Part shown: piece by piece, positions 27,634 through 36,679 of the stretch
Layout of the letters: each line of letters begins with the position of its first letter
Numbering within the stretch: position 1 is the stretch's first letter
NCBI RefSeq assembly: GCF_013620795.1
Contig: NZ_LGLW01000003.1
Span: forward strand, 248,001 to 312,000
Direction: 5' to 3'
DNA from: Pseudomonas sp. Q2-TVG4-2
GTDB taxonomy: Bacteria > Pseudomonadota > Gammaproteobacteria > Pseudomonadales > Pseudomonadaceae
Length of the DNA stretch: 64,000 nt
Position numbers and translations under genes: made by a program
The notes under the pieces: model-generated
What the model saw: the letters and a program-made list of their open reading frames with translations, nothing else
What the model was told of the DNA's origin: nothing
The model's database searches: none

Positions 27634-28868
27634 AGCGATTGGTGATTTTTGCTGTAATCCTGCTCGCGATCGCCGGCTTTCTCGGCTGGGCCATCTATCA
27701 GGATTCCGGATACGTCCTGATCAGTTATGACCGCTTTCGTTACGAGTCGAGCTTCTGGATTTTCCTCGGTCTGATCGCCTGTCTCTGGCTATTGGCCATG
27801 GTGCTTCACTGGCTGCTCGGGTTGCTTCATGCGTCCGGCACGCTGGTCAATCCCTGGTCGCGGCGCCACCGCGCGCGGCGGGTCGCCAAGGCTTCGCGTT
27901 CGGGCCTGCGGGAGTTGGCCGAAGGGCAGTGGAGCCATGCACTAGGCCATCTGCGCATCGCCGCCGAACACGATCGCCAGCCGCTGGTGCACTACCTCGG
28001 TGCTGCCCGGGCGGCGAGCGAGCTCGGCGAGCATGAGCAGAGTGATGAATTGCTGCGCCAGGCCCGCGAGCGTGAACCAGCGGCCGGACTGGCCGTCGGT
28101 CTAACGCGGGCCCAGTTGCAGATCGCGCGGGGCCAATACAGCGAGGCGCGGGAGTCCCTGACGGTGCTGCACAACGAGCACCCACGTCATCCCTATGTGC
28201 TGACACTGCTCCAGCAGCTCTATGTGCAGCTGCAAGATTGGCCTGCGCTGTGCCGGCTGCTGCCGGAGCTGCGCAAGCACCGTGTGCTGCCGCCGGCACG
28301 GCTGGACGAGCTGGAATTGCTGGCCTGGACTGCTGCCCTGGAGCAGGTCGGTCAAGTGCAGGGTGTTACGCCGGAGGATGCGCAGCAGGCGTTGAATCAG
28401 CGCTGGCAATCCGTGCCGAGCAAACTGCGTAACGAGCCGCTGCTGGTGCGTGCCTTTGCCGACGGCTTGAGTCGGTCGGGCGCGGACGAGAAAGCGGAAG
28501 AGGTGCTCCATGCAGCGCTCAAGCGCCAGTTCGATGACCGCCTTGTCGAGCGATATGGTCGCGTTCGCGGGCGCGAGCCAGGGCGCCAGTTGGCCAACGC
28601 GGAGGCCTGGCTGAAGGCGCATCCGGAAAATCCCGAACTGCTGCTCGCGCTGGGCCGCCTGAGCCTGCGTAACGAATTCTGGGGCAAGGCGCGTGACTAT
28701 CTGGAAGCGAGCCTGCGCCTGGAGCATCGTGCCGAGACCTGCGCCGAATTGGCTCGTCTGCTCGCGCAGCTTGGCGATAAGGAACGCAGTAACCGGCTGT
28801 TCCAGGAGGGGCTCGGGCTCCTCGATCAATCCAGCGCCAATCGGTTGCAGGTTATCAGCAACGGCTAG
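27630..28868 (+). CDS. hemY: HemY protein (TPR-containing inner-membrane protein)
   Basis: 412 residues. Two N-terminal membrane helices (LVIFAVILLAIAGFLGWAIY and FWIFLGLIACLWLLAM), then tetratricopeptide repeats; HemY_N motif ARRVAKASRSGLRELAEGQW. It acts late in tetrapyrrole synthesis or channelling in E. coli genetics, with exact role unclear. It begins within the hemX stop (ATGA), so hemC-D-X-Y form one operon. An 11-bp GC hairpin follows. Confidence 0.93.
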   Translation: MKRLVIFAVILLAIAGFLGWAIYQDSGYVLISYDRFRYESSFWIFLGLIACLWLLAMVLHWLLGLLHASGTLVNPWSRRHRARRVAKASRSGLRELAEGQWSHALGHLRIAAEHDRQPLVHYLGAARAASELGEHEQSDELLRQAREREPAAGLAVGLTRAQLQIARGQYSEARESLTVLHNEHPRHPYVLTLLQQLYVQLQDWPALCRLLPELRKHRVLPPARLDELELLAWTAALEQVGQVQGVTPEDAQQALNQRWQSVPSKLRNEPLLVRAFADGLSRSGADEKAEEVLHAALKRQFDDRLVERYGRVRGREPGRQLANAEAWLKAHPENPELLLALGRLSLRNEFWGKARDYLEASLRLEHRAETCAELARLLAQLGDKERSNRLFQEGLGLLDQSSANRLQVISNG

Positions 28869-28874
28869 CGATTT

Positions 28875-28910
28875 GCGGGGCGCGGGGCTGTAGGCCATTC
28901 CGCGCCCCGC
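28875..28910 (+). terminator. GC-rich hairpin after hemY
   Basis: GCGGGGCGCGG/CCGCGCCCCGC, an 11-bp stem with a 14-base loop, lies 7 bases after the hemY stop. There is no U-tract (GTCGATTTAC follows), so efficiency is uncertain. Confidence 0.5.
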
Positions 28911-28986
28911 GTCGATTTACCGTATGGCTTGCAGCCCGCCGCGTGCAGCACTACCGTAGCGAACTTTTCCTGTCTGCGGAGTCACC

Positions 28987-29478
28987 ATGAACCTGGCCAG
29001 ACCACGTTCGCTGTTTCTTCTGGCTTTCATCGGCTGCGCGCTGATGATGATCGCTGCGCTGTATCTCGAGCATGTAGTCGGGTTGGCGCCATGTCCCCTG
29101 TGCATAGTTCAGCGCATCTGCGTGATCGCCTTCGGTCTGGTCTGCCTGATCGCCGCGCTTCACGGGCCGCGCAAGACCGGCCGCCGTGTTTATTCGGTGT
29201 TGGCGCTGCTGTTCGCTGCTGCAGGCGGCGCCACAGCGATACGCCAAATCTGGCTGCAGAACATGCCGGCCGATCAGTTGCCGAGCTGCCTGCCCAGCCT
29301 CGACTACATGATGGATGCGCTGCCGTTCCAGGAGATCGCCCGCCTGGTGCTCCACGGCACGGCCGAGTGCGCCGAAGTCAGTTGGACGCTGCTGGGCATG
29401 AGCATTCCGGAGTGGACCTTGTTGGCGTTCATTGCGATGGCTCTGCTCTGTTTCTGGCAGCTGCTGCGGCGCGATTGA
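28987..29478 (+). CDS. dsbB: Disulfide bond formation protein B (DsbB/DsbH)
   Basis: 163 residues with four transmembrane helices. Re-oxidises DsbA using ubiquinone. Both redox pairs are present: Cys36-Cys39 in PCPLC and Cys101/Cys128 in the second periplasmic loop. P. aeruginosa has two DsbB paralogues, and the one at this chromosomal position is called dsbH. GGAG precedes the ATG. Confidence 0.94.
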   Translation: MNLARPRSLFLLAFIGCALMMIAALYLEHVVGLAPCPLCIVQRICVIAFGLVCLIAALHGPRKTGRRVYSVLALLFAAAGGATAIRQIWLQNMPADQLPSCLPSLDYMMDALPFQEIARLVLHGTAECAEVSWTLLGMSIPEWTLLAFIAMALLCFWQLLRRD

Positions 29479-29734
29479 GACATTTTGTCGGGGTGGGCGA
29501 ATGATCGCTGCGCTTGGCGGTCAATGGACCAGAGCGAAGCGATCTGCTCCTGCCGGCTGGCTGGATGAAAATTCATCCCTACTGCTTGATGCTTCGGTCG
29601 CCGCAGCTTAGTCTGCTCTGGCAGCGTCGGTTTTCTGCCAATTTCGCTGCCACTCACCCAAGGCCGATATCCCAAGACAAAAAACCGTCTCGGAAGGCGC
29701 AACAGGCATCATCGATTAGGGAAGTGAGGTCATC

Positions 29735-30202
29735 ATGCTCGAGAGCTGTCGGAACGCCCAGGAACGCTGGGGAGGTGTGCACCTGCTGATCGACCGCTGG
29801 CTGCAAGAACGCCATGCCTTGATCAATGCATTCGATGGACTGCATGTCAGCGACGCCGCCACGGCGAGTCGCTCCGCCTTGCAGAAGTTCTGCGAAATCC
29901 TGCTCGACTATGTGTCGGCTGGGCATTTCGAAATCTACGAGCAGCTGCTCAATGAAGCCGAAGCATTCGGCGACAAGCGCGGCCTCGACCTGGCCCGCCA
30001 GATCTACCCGCGCATCGAAGCCATCACTGAAGTGGCGGTGGCCTTCAATGATCGTTGCGATAACGGCGATTGCCTGAACAGCCCAGGCCTGCCGGACGAG
30101 TTGAAGCGTCTGGGGCAGCTGCTGCATGAGCGTTTCGAACTCGAGGATTGCCTCATCGAAGTGCTGCACACCGCGCACAAGCAGGCGGCTGCGACGGCCT
30201 GA
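29735..30202 (+). CDS. algQ: Rsd/AlgQ family anti-sigma factor regulator
   Basis: 155 residues, all-helical Rsd/AlgQ fold with motif [17 protein letters not shown] at the start and [21 protein letters not shown] in the middle. AlgQ binds the sigma-70 region 4 and relieves its control of alginate and other regulons. GAGG precedes the ATG by 7 bases. It is followed by algP, which has the same orientation, after 102 bases. Confidence 0.95.
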   Translation: MLESCRNAQERWGGVHLLIDRWLQERHALINAFDGLHVSDAATASRSALQKFCEILLDYVSAGHFEIYEQLLNEAEAFGDKRGLDLARQIYPRIEAITEVAVAFNDRCDNGDCLNSPGLPDELKRLGQLLHERFELEDCLIEVLHTAHKQAAATA

Positions 30203-30304
30203 TCCGTGACCCAGGTGAGTGGGGCCGCCATGCTGTATGGCGGTCTGTTGGTGGATTTCTGGGAACGTCAATCCGGCTGACCCATCCCGTCAGGAGGCGG
30301 CTTC

Positions 30305-31063
30305 ATGCCCGCAAAGAAGGACTCGGTCACCACGCCGCTGCATCTGCTGCAGCAGTTGTCGCACAGCCTGGTGGTGCATCTGCAAAAGGCTTGCAGCGAG
30401 GCGCAGAAGGACGCGGAAGTTCTGCTGGCCAAGCTTGAGAAGCAGCGCGGCAAGACGCAGGAAAAGGTCGTCAAGGCGCGCGCCAAGCTCGACGATGCCG
30501 GCGAGGCTGGCAAATCGAAGGCGCAAGCCAAGGCCCGCGCCAAGCTGGCCGAGCTGGACGAAATGCTCGCTGTGCTGCAGGCGCGGCAGAGTGAAACGCT
30601 GAATTACCTCTCTGAGTTGAAGCGTGATGCGGAGCAGAGCCTGAAACTCGCCCAAGGCATCACGCAGGTCGAAAACGCCGCGGGCCAGGCCTTGGCGTCA
30701 CGCGCCAAGCCTGCCGCCTCGCGCGCCACGGTTCGGAGCAAGAGTTCTTCCAGTACCTCCACGTCTGCGGCTAGCAAACCGGCACCAGGCGAGATTTCTA
30801 CCAGTGCTTCGCGTCCGGCTACCAGCCGCGCCAAACCCGCCGCAGCCAAGAGCAGCGCCGCGATGAAGTCGGCCGAAGCGAAGGCGCCGGCTACCAAGGC
30901 GCCCAGTGCTTCTCGCCGCCGTCCCGCCAGCAAGGCTGGCAAGCCGGCTCCAGCCGCACCGCCCGCTTCGGCTGCCAAGCCCGCGCCGGCGAAGAAGCCT
31001 GCAGCCCGCAAGCCGGCCGCAGGCAAGCGCGAAACCGTAGATCAGTCTCCGGACGCAAGCTGA
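30305..31063 (+). CDS. algP: AlgP histone H1-like alginate regulator
   Basis: 252 residues. The N-terminal 120 or so are a conserved coiled coil (DSVTTPLHLLQQLSHSLVVHLQKA ... QSETLNYLSELKRDAEQSL). The C-terminal half is low complexity, rich in Lys/Ala/Pro (AAKPAPAKKPAARKPAAGK), like eukaryotic histone H1 tails. The P. aeruginosa AlgP has many more KPAA repeats, so this copy is shortened. It overlaps the tail of the opposite-strand TIGR02444 gene by 22 bases. GGAGG sits before the ATG. Confidence 0.92.
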   Translation: MPAKKDSVTTPLHLLQQLSHSLVVHLQKACSEAQKDAEVLLAKLEKQRGKTQEKVVKARAKLDDAGEAGKSKAQAKARAKLAELDEMLAVLQARQSETLNYLSELKRDAEQSLKLAQGITQVENAAGQALASRAKPAASRATVRSKSSSSTSTSAASKPAPGEISTSASRPATSRAKPAAAKSSAAMKSAEAKAPATKAPSASRRRPASKAGKPAPAAPPASAAKPAPAKKPAARKPAAGKRETVDQSPDAS

Positions 31064-31518
31064 GTCGCAGCCGCGCATCGCAGTGTCCTCAGCGATGCGC
31101 GCGGCTCGGCGCTGAGGTCGGCGCAGAGCTGATCCAGCCAATCGGCCGACCCGCGGCTTGCCGACCAATGCTCCGCTACTGACTGCAAACGATGAAGCTG
31201 GATCTGCTCGGCCTCGAGCTCCAACTGCTTGATCCGACTACGTAGACTCGCCAGATCGCTGTCCCGGTCGGCTTGCTCACGCCAGCTTTGGCGAAGGCCC
31301 CGCAGCGGGGCAACCACTTGAGTTCGCCAGTCGTCACTGACGGCCTTCAGCTGCTCGAGCCGTGCGCCATCACAGGCGATGCGGCGGCATTCCAGCCAGG
31401 CGCCGGCCAGCAGCAGACAAACATCCGCGCCGGCCGTTTGCAGTTCGAGACAGGCGGCTTCCACGCCAGGCTGGTCGTAGCAGGCAAGAGCAAAGCTCCA
31501 GAGATCGTCACGCTTCAT
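31042..31518 (-). CDS. TIGR02444 family protein (DUF2390)
   Basis: 158 residues. N-terminus MKRDDLWSFALACYDQPGVEAACLELQ contains the family motif LWxFAxxxYxxPGVxxACLxLQ, followed by GADVCLLLAGAWLECR. Function unknown. Its 3' end overlaps the end of algP by 22 bases, tail to tail. Divergent from the ABC-F gene. Confidence 0.9.
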   Translation of the reverse strand: MKRDDLWSFALACYDQPGVEAACLELQTAGADVCLLLAGAWLECRRIACDGARLEQLKAVSDDWRTQVVAPLRGLRQSWREQADRDSDLASLRSRIKQLELEAEQIQLHRLQSVAEHWSASRGSADWLDQLCADLSAEPRASLRTLRCAAATQLASGD

Positions 31519-31585
31519 AGGGTCGGTTATTTTTTATAAGCAGCCGGATGGATTTCCGGGCGACCTGATAAACTCCGCCGCCATT

Positions 31586-33496
31586 ATGATCCGACTTCAG
31601 AACCTGACTCTACAGCGCGGCCCTCAGCGTCTGCTCGAAGGCGCCGAGCTGACTCTTCACCCCGGCCAGAAGGTCGGACTGGTTGGCGCCAATGGTGCCG
31701 GCAAGTCCAGCCTGTTCGCGTTGCTGCGTGGCGAATTCACACCCGATGGCGGCGACTGCCAGTTGCCACCGGACTGGCGCATCGCCCACATGCGTCAGGA
31801 GGTCGATACGCTCGATCGTCTGGCCGTCGACTATGTGCTCGATGGCGACACCGAGCTGCGTCGTGTTCAAGGCGCACTCGCCGTTGCCGAGGCTGCTCAT
31901 GACGGTACCGCTCTGGCGCGTCTGCATACCGAACTGGACAACGCCGACGGTTACACCGCCGATGCCCGAGCGCGCAAACTGCTCGCAGGCCTGGGCTTTG
32001 CCAACGAACAGATGGATCTTCCGGTCAGCAGCTTCTCTGGAGGCTGGCGGATGCGCCTGAATCTGGCCCAGGCGCTCATGTGTCCGTCCGACCTGTTGCT
32101 GCTCGACGAACCCACCAACCACCTCGATCTGGATGCCATTCTCTGGCTGGAAGCCTGGCTCAAGAGCTATCCGGGCACGCTGATGCTTATCTCTCACGAC
32201 CGCGATTTCCTCGACGAGGTGGTTGGTAACGTGGTGCACGTCGAACAGCGCAAGCTCACGCTCTATCGCGGCGGTTATTCGGCCTTCGAACGGGCGCGCG
32301 CCGAGCGCCTGGCGCAGCAGCAGCAAGCGTTCGAGAAGCAACAGGCGCAGCGCGAGCACATGGAAGATTTCATTCGGCGCTTCAAAGCCAAGGCGAGCAA
32401 AGCGCGCCAGGCGCAGAGCCGGATCAAGGCATTGGAAAAGCTCGAGGAGCTGGCGCCGGCGCATATTGATTCGCCGTTCGACTTCGTTTTCCGAGAAGCC
32501 GACAAAGTCTCCAGTCCGCTGCTTGATCTGGCTGAAGGGCGTCTTGGCTACGGCGACAAGCAGGTGCTGGACAAGGTCAAGCTGCAGCTGGTGCCCGGCG
32601 CACGGATCGGTCTGCTCGGTCCCAACGGTGCGGGCAAGTCGACGCTGATCAAGACGCTGGCGAACGAACTGCAGCCATTGGGTGGCCGTCTGCAGCGTGG
32701 CGAGAATCTGGTGATCGGCTATTTCGCCCAGCATCAGCTCGACGCCCTGGACGCCAAGGCCAGCCCGCTGTTGCACTTGCAGCGCATTGCACCGGGCGAG
32801 CGTGAGCAGGTCCTGCGCGATTTTCTGGGTGGTTTCGATTTTCGCGGCAATCGCTGCGACGAGCCGGTCCTCAATTTCTCCGGCGGTGAAAAGGCGCGGC
32901 TGGCACTGGCACTGATCGCCTGGGGCAAGCCCAACCTGCTGCTGCTCGACGAACCGACCAATCACTTGGATCTGGAGATGCGCTTGGCTCTGACGCTGGC
33001 GCTACAGGATTTCGAGGGTGCGGTGTTGGTGGTGTCACACGATCGCCATCTGCTCAAGAGTACGACCGACGAGTTTCTATTGGTGGCGGAAGGGCGGGTC
33101 GTCACCTTCGACGGAGACCTCGAAGATTACGCGCGATGGCTGGCGGATTTCCGCGCCCGCCAGCAGCCGGTGAGCGCAACCGAGCCATCCGGCGACAAGT
33201 CGGACAAACGCGCCTTGCGTCAGGCTGCTGCTGCTTTGCGGCAGCAGCTGGCGCCGCTCAAACGCCAGGCGGACAAGTTCGAAAAGGATCTGGTCGGTGT
33301 TCATGACAAGCTGGCCGTGCTGGAGCAGCGACTCGGTGATGCCGCACTCTATGAGGCGGCGCGCAAGGATGAGTTGCGCGGGCTGCTGGCCGAACAGGCG
33401 GAACTGAAGGTGCGTGAGGGCGAGCTGGAGGCGGCCTGGCTGGAAGCTCTGGAAGCCCTGGAAGACTTGCAAGGGCAGCTCGAGGGCAGCGCATGA
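31586..33496 (+). CDS. yheS: ABC-F family ATPase (YheS-like)
   Basis: 636 residues. Two ABC domains with Walker A GANGAGKS and GPNGAGKS, signature motifs SGGWRMRLN and SGGEKARLA, and Walker B LLLLDEPTNHLDLD/LLLLDEPTNHLDLE, separated by the ABC-F linker rich in charged residues (FEKQQAQREHMEDFIRRFKAKASKARQ). The C-terminal coiled coil (RQAAAALRQQLAPLKRQ) fits the YheS/Uup group. These soluble ATPases act on translating ribosomes, not in transport. The start has a very short leader behind GATAAACT. Its stop overlaps the MscS gene. Confidence 0.93.
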   Translation: MIRLQNLTLQRGPQRLLEGAELTLHPGQKVGLVGANGAGKSSLFALLRGEFTPDGGDCQLPPDWRIAHMRQEVDTLDRLAVDYVLDGDTELRRVQGALAVAEAAHDGTALARLHTELDNADGYTADARARKLLAGLGFANEQMDLPVSSFSGGWRMRLNLAQALMCPSDLLLLDEPTNHLDLDAILWLEAWLKSYPGTLMLISHDRDFLDEVVGNVVHVEQRKLTLYRGGYSAFERARAERLAQQQQAFEKQQAQREHMEDFIRRFKAKASKARQAQSRIKALEKLEELAPAHIDSPFDFVFREADKVSSPLLDLAEGRLGYGDKQVLDKVKLQLVPGARIGLLGPNGAGKSTLIKTLANELQPLGGRLQRGENLVIGYFAQHQLDALDAKASPLLHLQRIAPGEREQVLRDFLGGFDFRGNRCDEPVLNFSGGEKARLALALIAWGKPNLLLLDEPTNHLDLEMRLALTLALQDFEGAVLVVSHDRHLLKSTTDEFLLVAEGRVVTFDGDLEDYARWLADFRARQQPVSATEPSGDKSDKRALRQAAAALRQQLAPLKRQADKFEKDLVGVHDKLAVLEQRLGDAALYEAARKDELRGLLAEQAELKVREGELEAAWLEALEALEDLQGQLEGSA

Positions 33497-34074
33497 ACGA
33501 GCCACTGCTGCTACTTGTCCAGCAGTGGCGAGATCCGCTGCTGCTCGGGCTGCAGGTCATATTGATCCTGTTTATCGCCTACCTGTTGCAGCGGCTGGTG
33601 GCGCGCGGGCTGGAACGGCTGGGCAGGCGTTATCCGTTGCCGCCTGAACTGCTGCTGCCGCTGCGGGGCGGTATTCGCTGGTTCATCATGGGCGGTGCGC
33701 TGATCATGGTGCTTGAGCGCTTCGGGGTTTCTGCAACCGTGCTCTGGACCGCCTTCTCCGGGTTCGTTGCGGTCGCTGCCGTCGCCTTTTTTGCGATCTG
33801 GAGCGTGCTGTCCAACCTGCTTTGCGCCGTGCTCATCATGACGGTGGGACCTTTCCGATTAGGCGATCTTGTGGAGCTGGTGGAGAGCTTCGACAAACCC
33901 ATCGTCAAGGGTCGAGTCATCGACATCAACCTGCTCTACACCACGCTGGAGGAAATCTCCGAGAGCGGAACTGGTGCGATCGTTCAGGTGCCAAACAGCT
34001 TATTCTTTCAGAAGGTCGTGCGCCGCTGGCGTGGGACAGACATCCAAACCTCCAATCACAGCACACACGAGTAG
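33493..34074 (+). CDS. Small mechanosensitive channel (MscS family)
   Basis: 193 residues: three membrane helices then the MscS beta-domain. The pore-helix-like segment VAFFAIWSVLSNLLCAVLIMTVGPFRLGDLVEL and the end of the beta domain VIDINLLYTTLEEISESGTGAIVQVPNSLFFQKVVRRW are characteristic. It lacks the longer cytoplasmic carboxyl region of E. coli MscS. It overlaps the ABC-F stop by 4 bases (ATGA) and TerC begins 5 bases after its stop. Confidence 0.9.
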   Translation: MNEPLLLLVQQWRDPLLLGLQVILILFIAYLLQRLVARGLERLGRRYPLPPELLLPLRGGIRWFIMGGALIMVLERFGVSATVLWTAFSGFVAVAAVAFFAIWSVLSNLLCAVLIMTVGPFRLGDLVELVESFDKPIVKGRVIDINLLYTTLEEISESGTGAIVQVPNSLFFQKVVRRWRGTDIQTSNHSTHE

Positions 34075-34079
34075 CACTC

Positions 34080-34841
34080 ATGGAATGGCTTAGCAGCCCG
34101 GAAATCTGGGTCGCGTTTCTGACGCTGACCGCCTTGGAAATCGTCCTCGGTATCGACAACATCATCTTCATTTCCATTCTGGTCGGACGTTTACCCAAGG
34201 AGCAGCAACCCAAGGCGCGCTTCTTCGGGCTGGCCCTGGCGATGGGTACGCGGATTTTGTTGCTGTTGTCGATTGCCTGGGTAATGCGCCTGACCAATGA
34301 CCTGTTTACGGTATTCGAGCAGGGCGTATCCGGGCGCGACCTGATTCTGTTCTTCGGTGGCTTGTTCCTCTTGTTCAAGAGCACCATGGAAATCTGGCAC
34401 AGCGTCGAAGGCGAAGAGGGGCAGGACGGCACCACTGGCGGCGCGGTCAAGGCTGGCTTCGTCGGCATCATCCTGCAGATCGCGGTGATCGATATCGTCT
34501 TCTCGCTGGACTCGGTGATTACCGCGGTGGGTCTGGTGGACAACGTACAAGTAATGGTCGCCGCGATCGTCATCGCCGTCGGGGTGATGATGTTGGCGGC
34601 CGGCACCATCAGCGATTTTATCGAGAAGCATCCAACGCTGAAGATTCTCGCGCTGTCGTTCCTCATCGTGGTGGGCACGCTGCTGGTTGCCGAAGCCTTT
34701 GGTGCTCATGTGCCCAAGGGTTACGTGTACTTCGCCATGGCTTTCTCGCTAGCGGTCGAAGCGCTCAACATCCGCATGCGCAAGGCGATGAATCGCAAGC
34801 TGAAAGAGCCGGTGAAACTCGGCAAGGACATACCGGACTGA
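34080..34841 (+). CDS. TerC family integral membrane protein
   Basis: 253 residues with seven hydrophobic helices and the family motif ALEIVLGIDNIIFISILVGRLP and DIVFSLDSVITAVG (paired acidic residues in membrane helices). TerC members export manganese or affect tellurite resistance. The ATG at 34080 follows the MscS stop by 5 bases; the longer upstream frame is a shadow. Manganese/metal export is inferred from the family. Confidence 0.93.
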   Translation: MEWLSSPEIWVAFLTLTALEIVLGIDNIIFISILVGRLPKEQQPKARFFGLALAMGTRILLLLSIAWVMRLTNDLFTVFEQGVSGRDLILFFGGLFLLFKSTMEIWHSVEGEEGQDGTTGGAVKAGFVGIILQIAVIDIVFSLDSVITAVGLVDNVQVMVAAIVIAVGVMMLAAGTISDFIEKHPTLKILALSFLIVVGTLLVAEAFGAHVPKGYVYFAMAFSLAVEALNIRMRKAMNRKLKEPVKLGKDIPD

Positions 34842-34893
34842 GAGCTATAGCGGGCTGCGTCTGCTCGGCGCAGCCGGTGCATGAGGATCAACC

Positions 34894-35526
34894 ATGACGT
34901 TCGAAACCTGGCTTGCTTTCTTTGTTGCCTGTTGGGTCATCAGCCTGTCGCCGGGCGCGGGGGCAATCGCCTCGATGTCCTGTGGCTTGCAGTACGGCTT
35001 CTGGCGCGGCTACTGGAACGCCATTGGTCTGCAAATCGCGCTGGCGCTGCAGATCGCAGTCGTGGCGGCCGGGGTAGGCGCCGTACTGGCGACCTCTTCA
35101 CTGGCCTTCAGCCTGATTAAGTGGTTTGGTGTCGCCTATCTGCTGTGGCTCGCGCTGAAGCAATGGCGAGCGTTGCCGGAAATGCTCGACGACAGTGCCG
35201 CCCCTCGGCCGATTGGTCGACCGCTGGTGCTGGTGCTTCGCGGTTTTCTGATCAATGCCAGCAACCCGAAAGCCATCGTGTTCATTCTTGCCGTGTTGCC
35301 GCAGTTCCTCGACCCGCAGCGAGACCTGGTGGTGCAGTACCTGCACATGGGTGCCACGATGGTGGCGGTGGATCTTATCGTCATGGCGGGCTATACCGGT
35401 CTGGCGGCCAAGGTGTTGCGGCTGCTACGGACCCCGCGCCAGCAGCGCCTGGTTAATCGAAGCTTCGCGGCTATGTTCGCTGGCGCGGCGGCCTTGTTGG
35501 CTACGGTGCGGCGGGCAGCGGTATGA
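34894..35526 (+). CDS. LysE family amino-acid exporter (RhtB-like)
   Basis: 210 residues, six membrane helices, N-terminal motif VISLSPGAGAIASMSCGLQYG and LINASNPKAIVFILAVLPQFLD. Exports amino acids or homoserine lactones; substrate unknown. Overlaps YaiI by 4 bases (ATGA). Confidence 0.93.
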   Translation: MTFETWLAFFVACWVISLSPGAGAIASMSCGLQYGFWRGYWNAIGLQIALALQIAVVAAGVGAVLATSSLAFSLIKWFGVAYLLWLALKQWRALPEMLDDSAAPRPIGRPLVLVLRGFLINASNPKAIVFILAVLPQFLDPQRDLVVQYLHMGATMVAVDLIVMAGYTGLAAKVLRLLRTPRQQRLVNRSFAAMFAGAAALLATVRRAAV

Positions 35527-36002
35527 ACACGAGCGAACCCTTGCGGGTGTGGGTCGATGCCGATGCCTGCCCGAAGGCGGCGAAAGAGCAACTGATCAAG
35601 TTCGCCCTCAAGCGCAAGTTCGAGGTGCTGCTGGTGGCCGGGCAGAGTCAGATCAAGCCGGCTTTCGCCTGTGTTCGTTTGATCGTGGTGCCGAGTGGCC
35701 CGGATGCTGCGGACGATTACCTGGTCGAACATGCCCAGCCCGGCGAACTGGTGATCTGCAGCGACGTGCCGCTGGCCGACCGTCTGGTCAAGAAGGGCGT
35801 GGCGGCGCTCGACCCACGCGGTCGAGAATTCGATGAGCGCAACATGGGCGATCGTCTGGCAGTACGGAATCTGTTCACCGACCTGCGTGAGCAAGGGCAG
35901 GTCGGAGGTGGTCAGGCTGCTTATGGCGAGCGCGATCGCCAGGCGTTTGCCAATGCGCTGGATCGCCTGCTGATCCAACTGACGCGAGCCAGAGCTCGCT
36001 AG
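35523..36002 (+). CDS. YaiI/YqxD family protein (UPF0178)
   Basis: 159 residues with the family motif VWVDADACPKAAKEQL near the start and ICSDVPLADRLVKKG. Resembles a PIN-like nuclease fold (acidic residues in DADACP and CSDVPLAD) but no activity is established. It starts inside the LysE stop. Confidence 0.93.
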   Translation: MNTSEPLRVWVDADACPKAAKEQLIKFALKRKFEVLLVAGQSQIKPAFACVRLIVVPSGPDAADDYLVEHAQPGELVICSDVPLADRLVKKGVAALDPRGREFDERNMGDRLAVRNLFTDLREQGQVGGGQAAYGERDRQAFANALDRLLIQLTRARAR

Positions 36003-36051
36003 CCGAGACCATTCCGCTCTTTCTTCGGCTCCGACCTCCGGCTTGCATGGA

Positions 36052-36522
36052 TCAGCCGCAAAGATACGTACCTGTCCCTACCGCTACCAACACACCGTCC
36101 TCGTTATGCAGCTCGGAGCGAACCACCGCAACCTTGTTGCCGGAGCGCAACAGCGTCCCGCTGGCGCTAAAGCGCTTGCCCCGCCCTGGGCGCAGGTAGT
36201 CGATGCGCAGATCGATGGTGCCGAGACGTGAGAGGCGCAAGGCGCGCTCTTCGGTGGTCAGATGCTGATGCTTTTCGAAGGCGCCGATCATTGCCATGGC
36301 ACCGCCAACTACATCGAGCAGCGAGGCAATCACACCCCCATGCAGAATGCCGTGGAAGAAATTGCCGACCAGCTCGGGCTTCATCGGCAAATGCATCATG
36401 ACTCGCTCGCGGGACACTTCATCCAGTTCGATGCCCAGGTACTCGTTGAAAGGAATGCGGTTGAAGAGCTGGCGCACGGCATGTTGTTGCTCTTCGATGG
36501 TGTCTATCTTGTGATGGGGCAT
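36052..36522 (-). CDS. PaaI-type hotdog thioesterase
   Basis: 156 residues. Hotdog-fold motif NFFHGILHGGVIASLLDVVGGAMAMIGA with the catalytic region HGG, and RIDYLRPGRGKRFSASGTLLRSGNKVAVV. Probably hydrolyses an acyl-CoA; substrate unknown. The ATG at 36522 fits family length; the upstream open frame extends over the elbB terminator. Convergent with YaiI. Confidence 0.9.
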   Translation of the reverse strand: MPHHKIDTIEEQQHAVRQLFNRIPFNEYLGIELDEVSRERVMMHLPMKPELVGNFFHGILHGGVIASLLDVVGGAMAMIGAFEKHQHLTTEERALRLSRLGTIDLRIDYLRPGRGKRFSASGTLLRSGNKVAVVRSELHNEDGVLVAVGTGTYLCG

Positions 36523-36629
36523 GGGGTGGCTTCCTGGCAGATCGTCCAAAGCTGCCGGAGCGAAAGGAGATTGGCCAGTGGCGCGGCCGGAGCGCCGGTA
36601 CGATTGGCCGTATAGCCCCCAGGCTGAAC

Positions 36630-36656
36630 GAAAAATCCCGAGCCTGGGCTCGGGAT
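36630..36656 (-). terminator. Terminator of elbB
   Basis: On the minus strand ATCCCGAGCC/GGCTCGGGAT (10-bp stem, 2-base apex, so the terminal pairs likely open) is followed by TTTTTCG, 23 bases after the elbB stop. Confidence 0.85.
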
Positions 36657-36679
36657 CCGAGGGCACGCTCGGCGAACGG

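Noticed and set aside
31610-32965. Long antisense reading frame of 451 codons opposite the ABC-F gene.
   Set aside because: It lies wholly opposite a confident gene, has no ribosome site or family resemblance, and is expected from high GC codon bias. Similar antisense frames opposite lysA, dapF, rho, malic enzyme and amtB were rejected for the same reason.
34842-34893. Hairpin GGCTGCG/CGCAGCC between TerC and LysE genes as a terminator.
   Set aside because: No U-tract follows; LysE starts close by and is likely cotranscribed.
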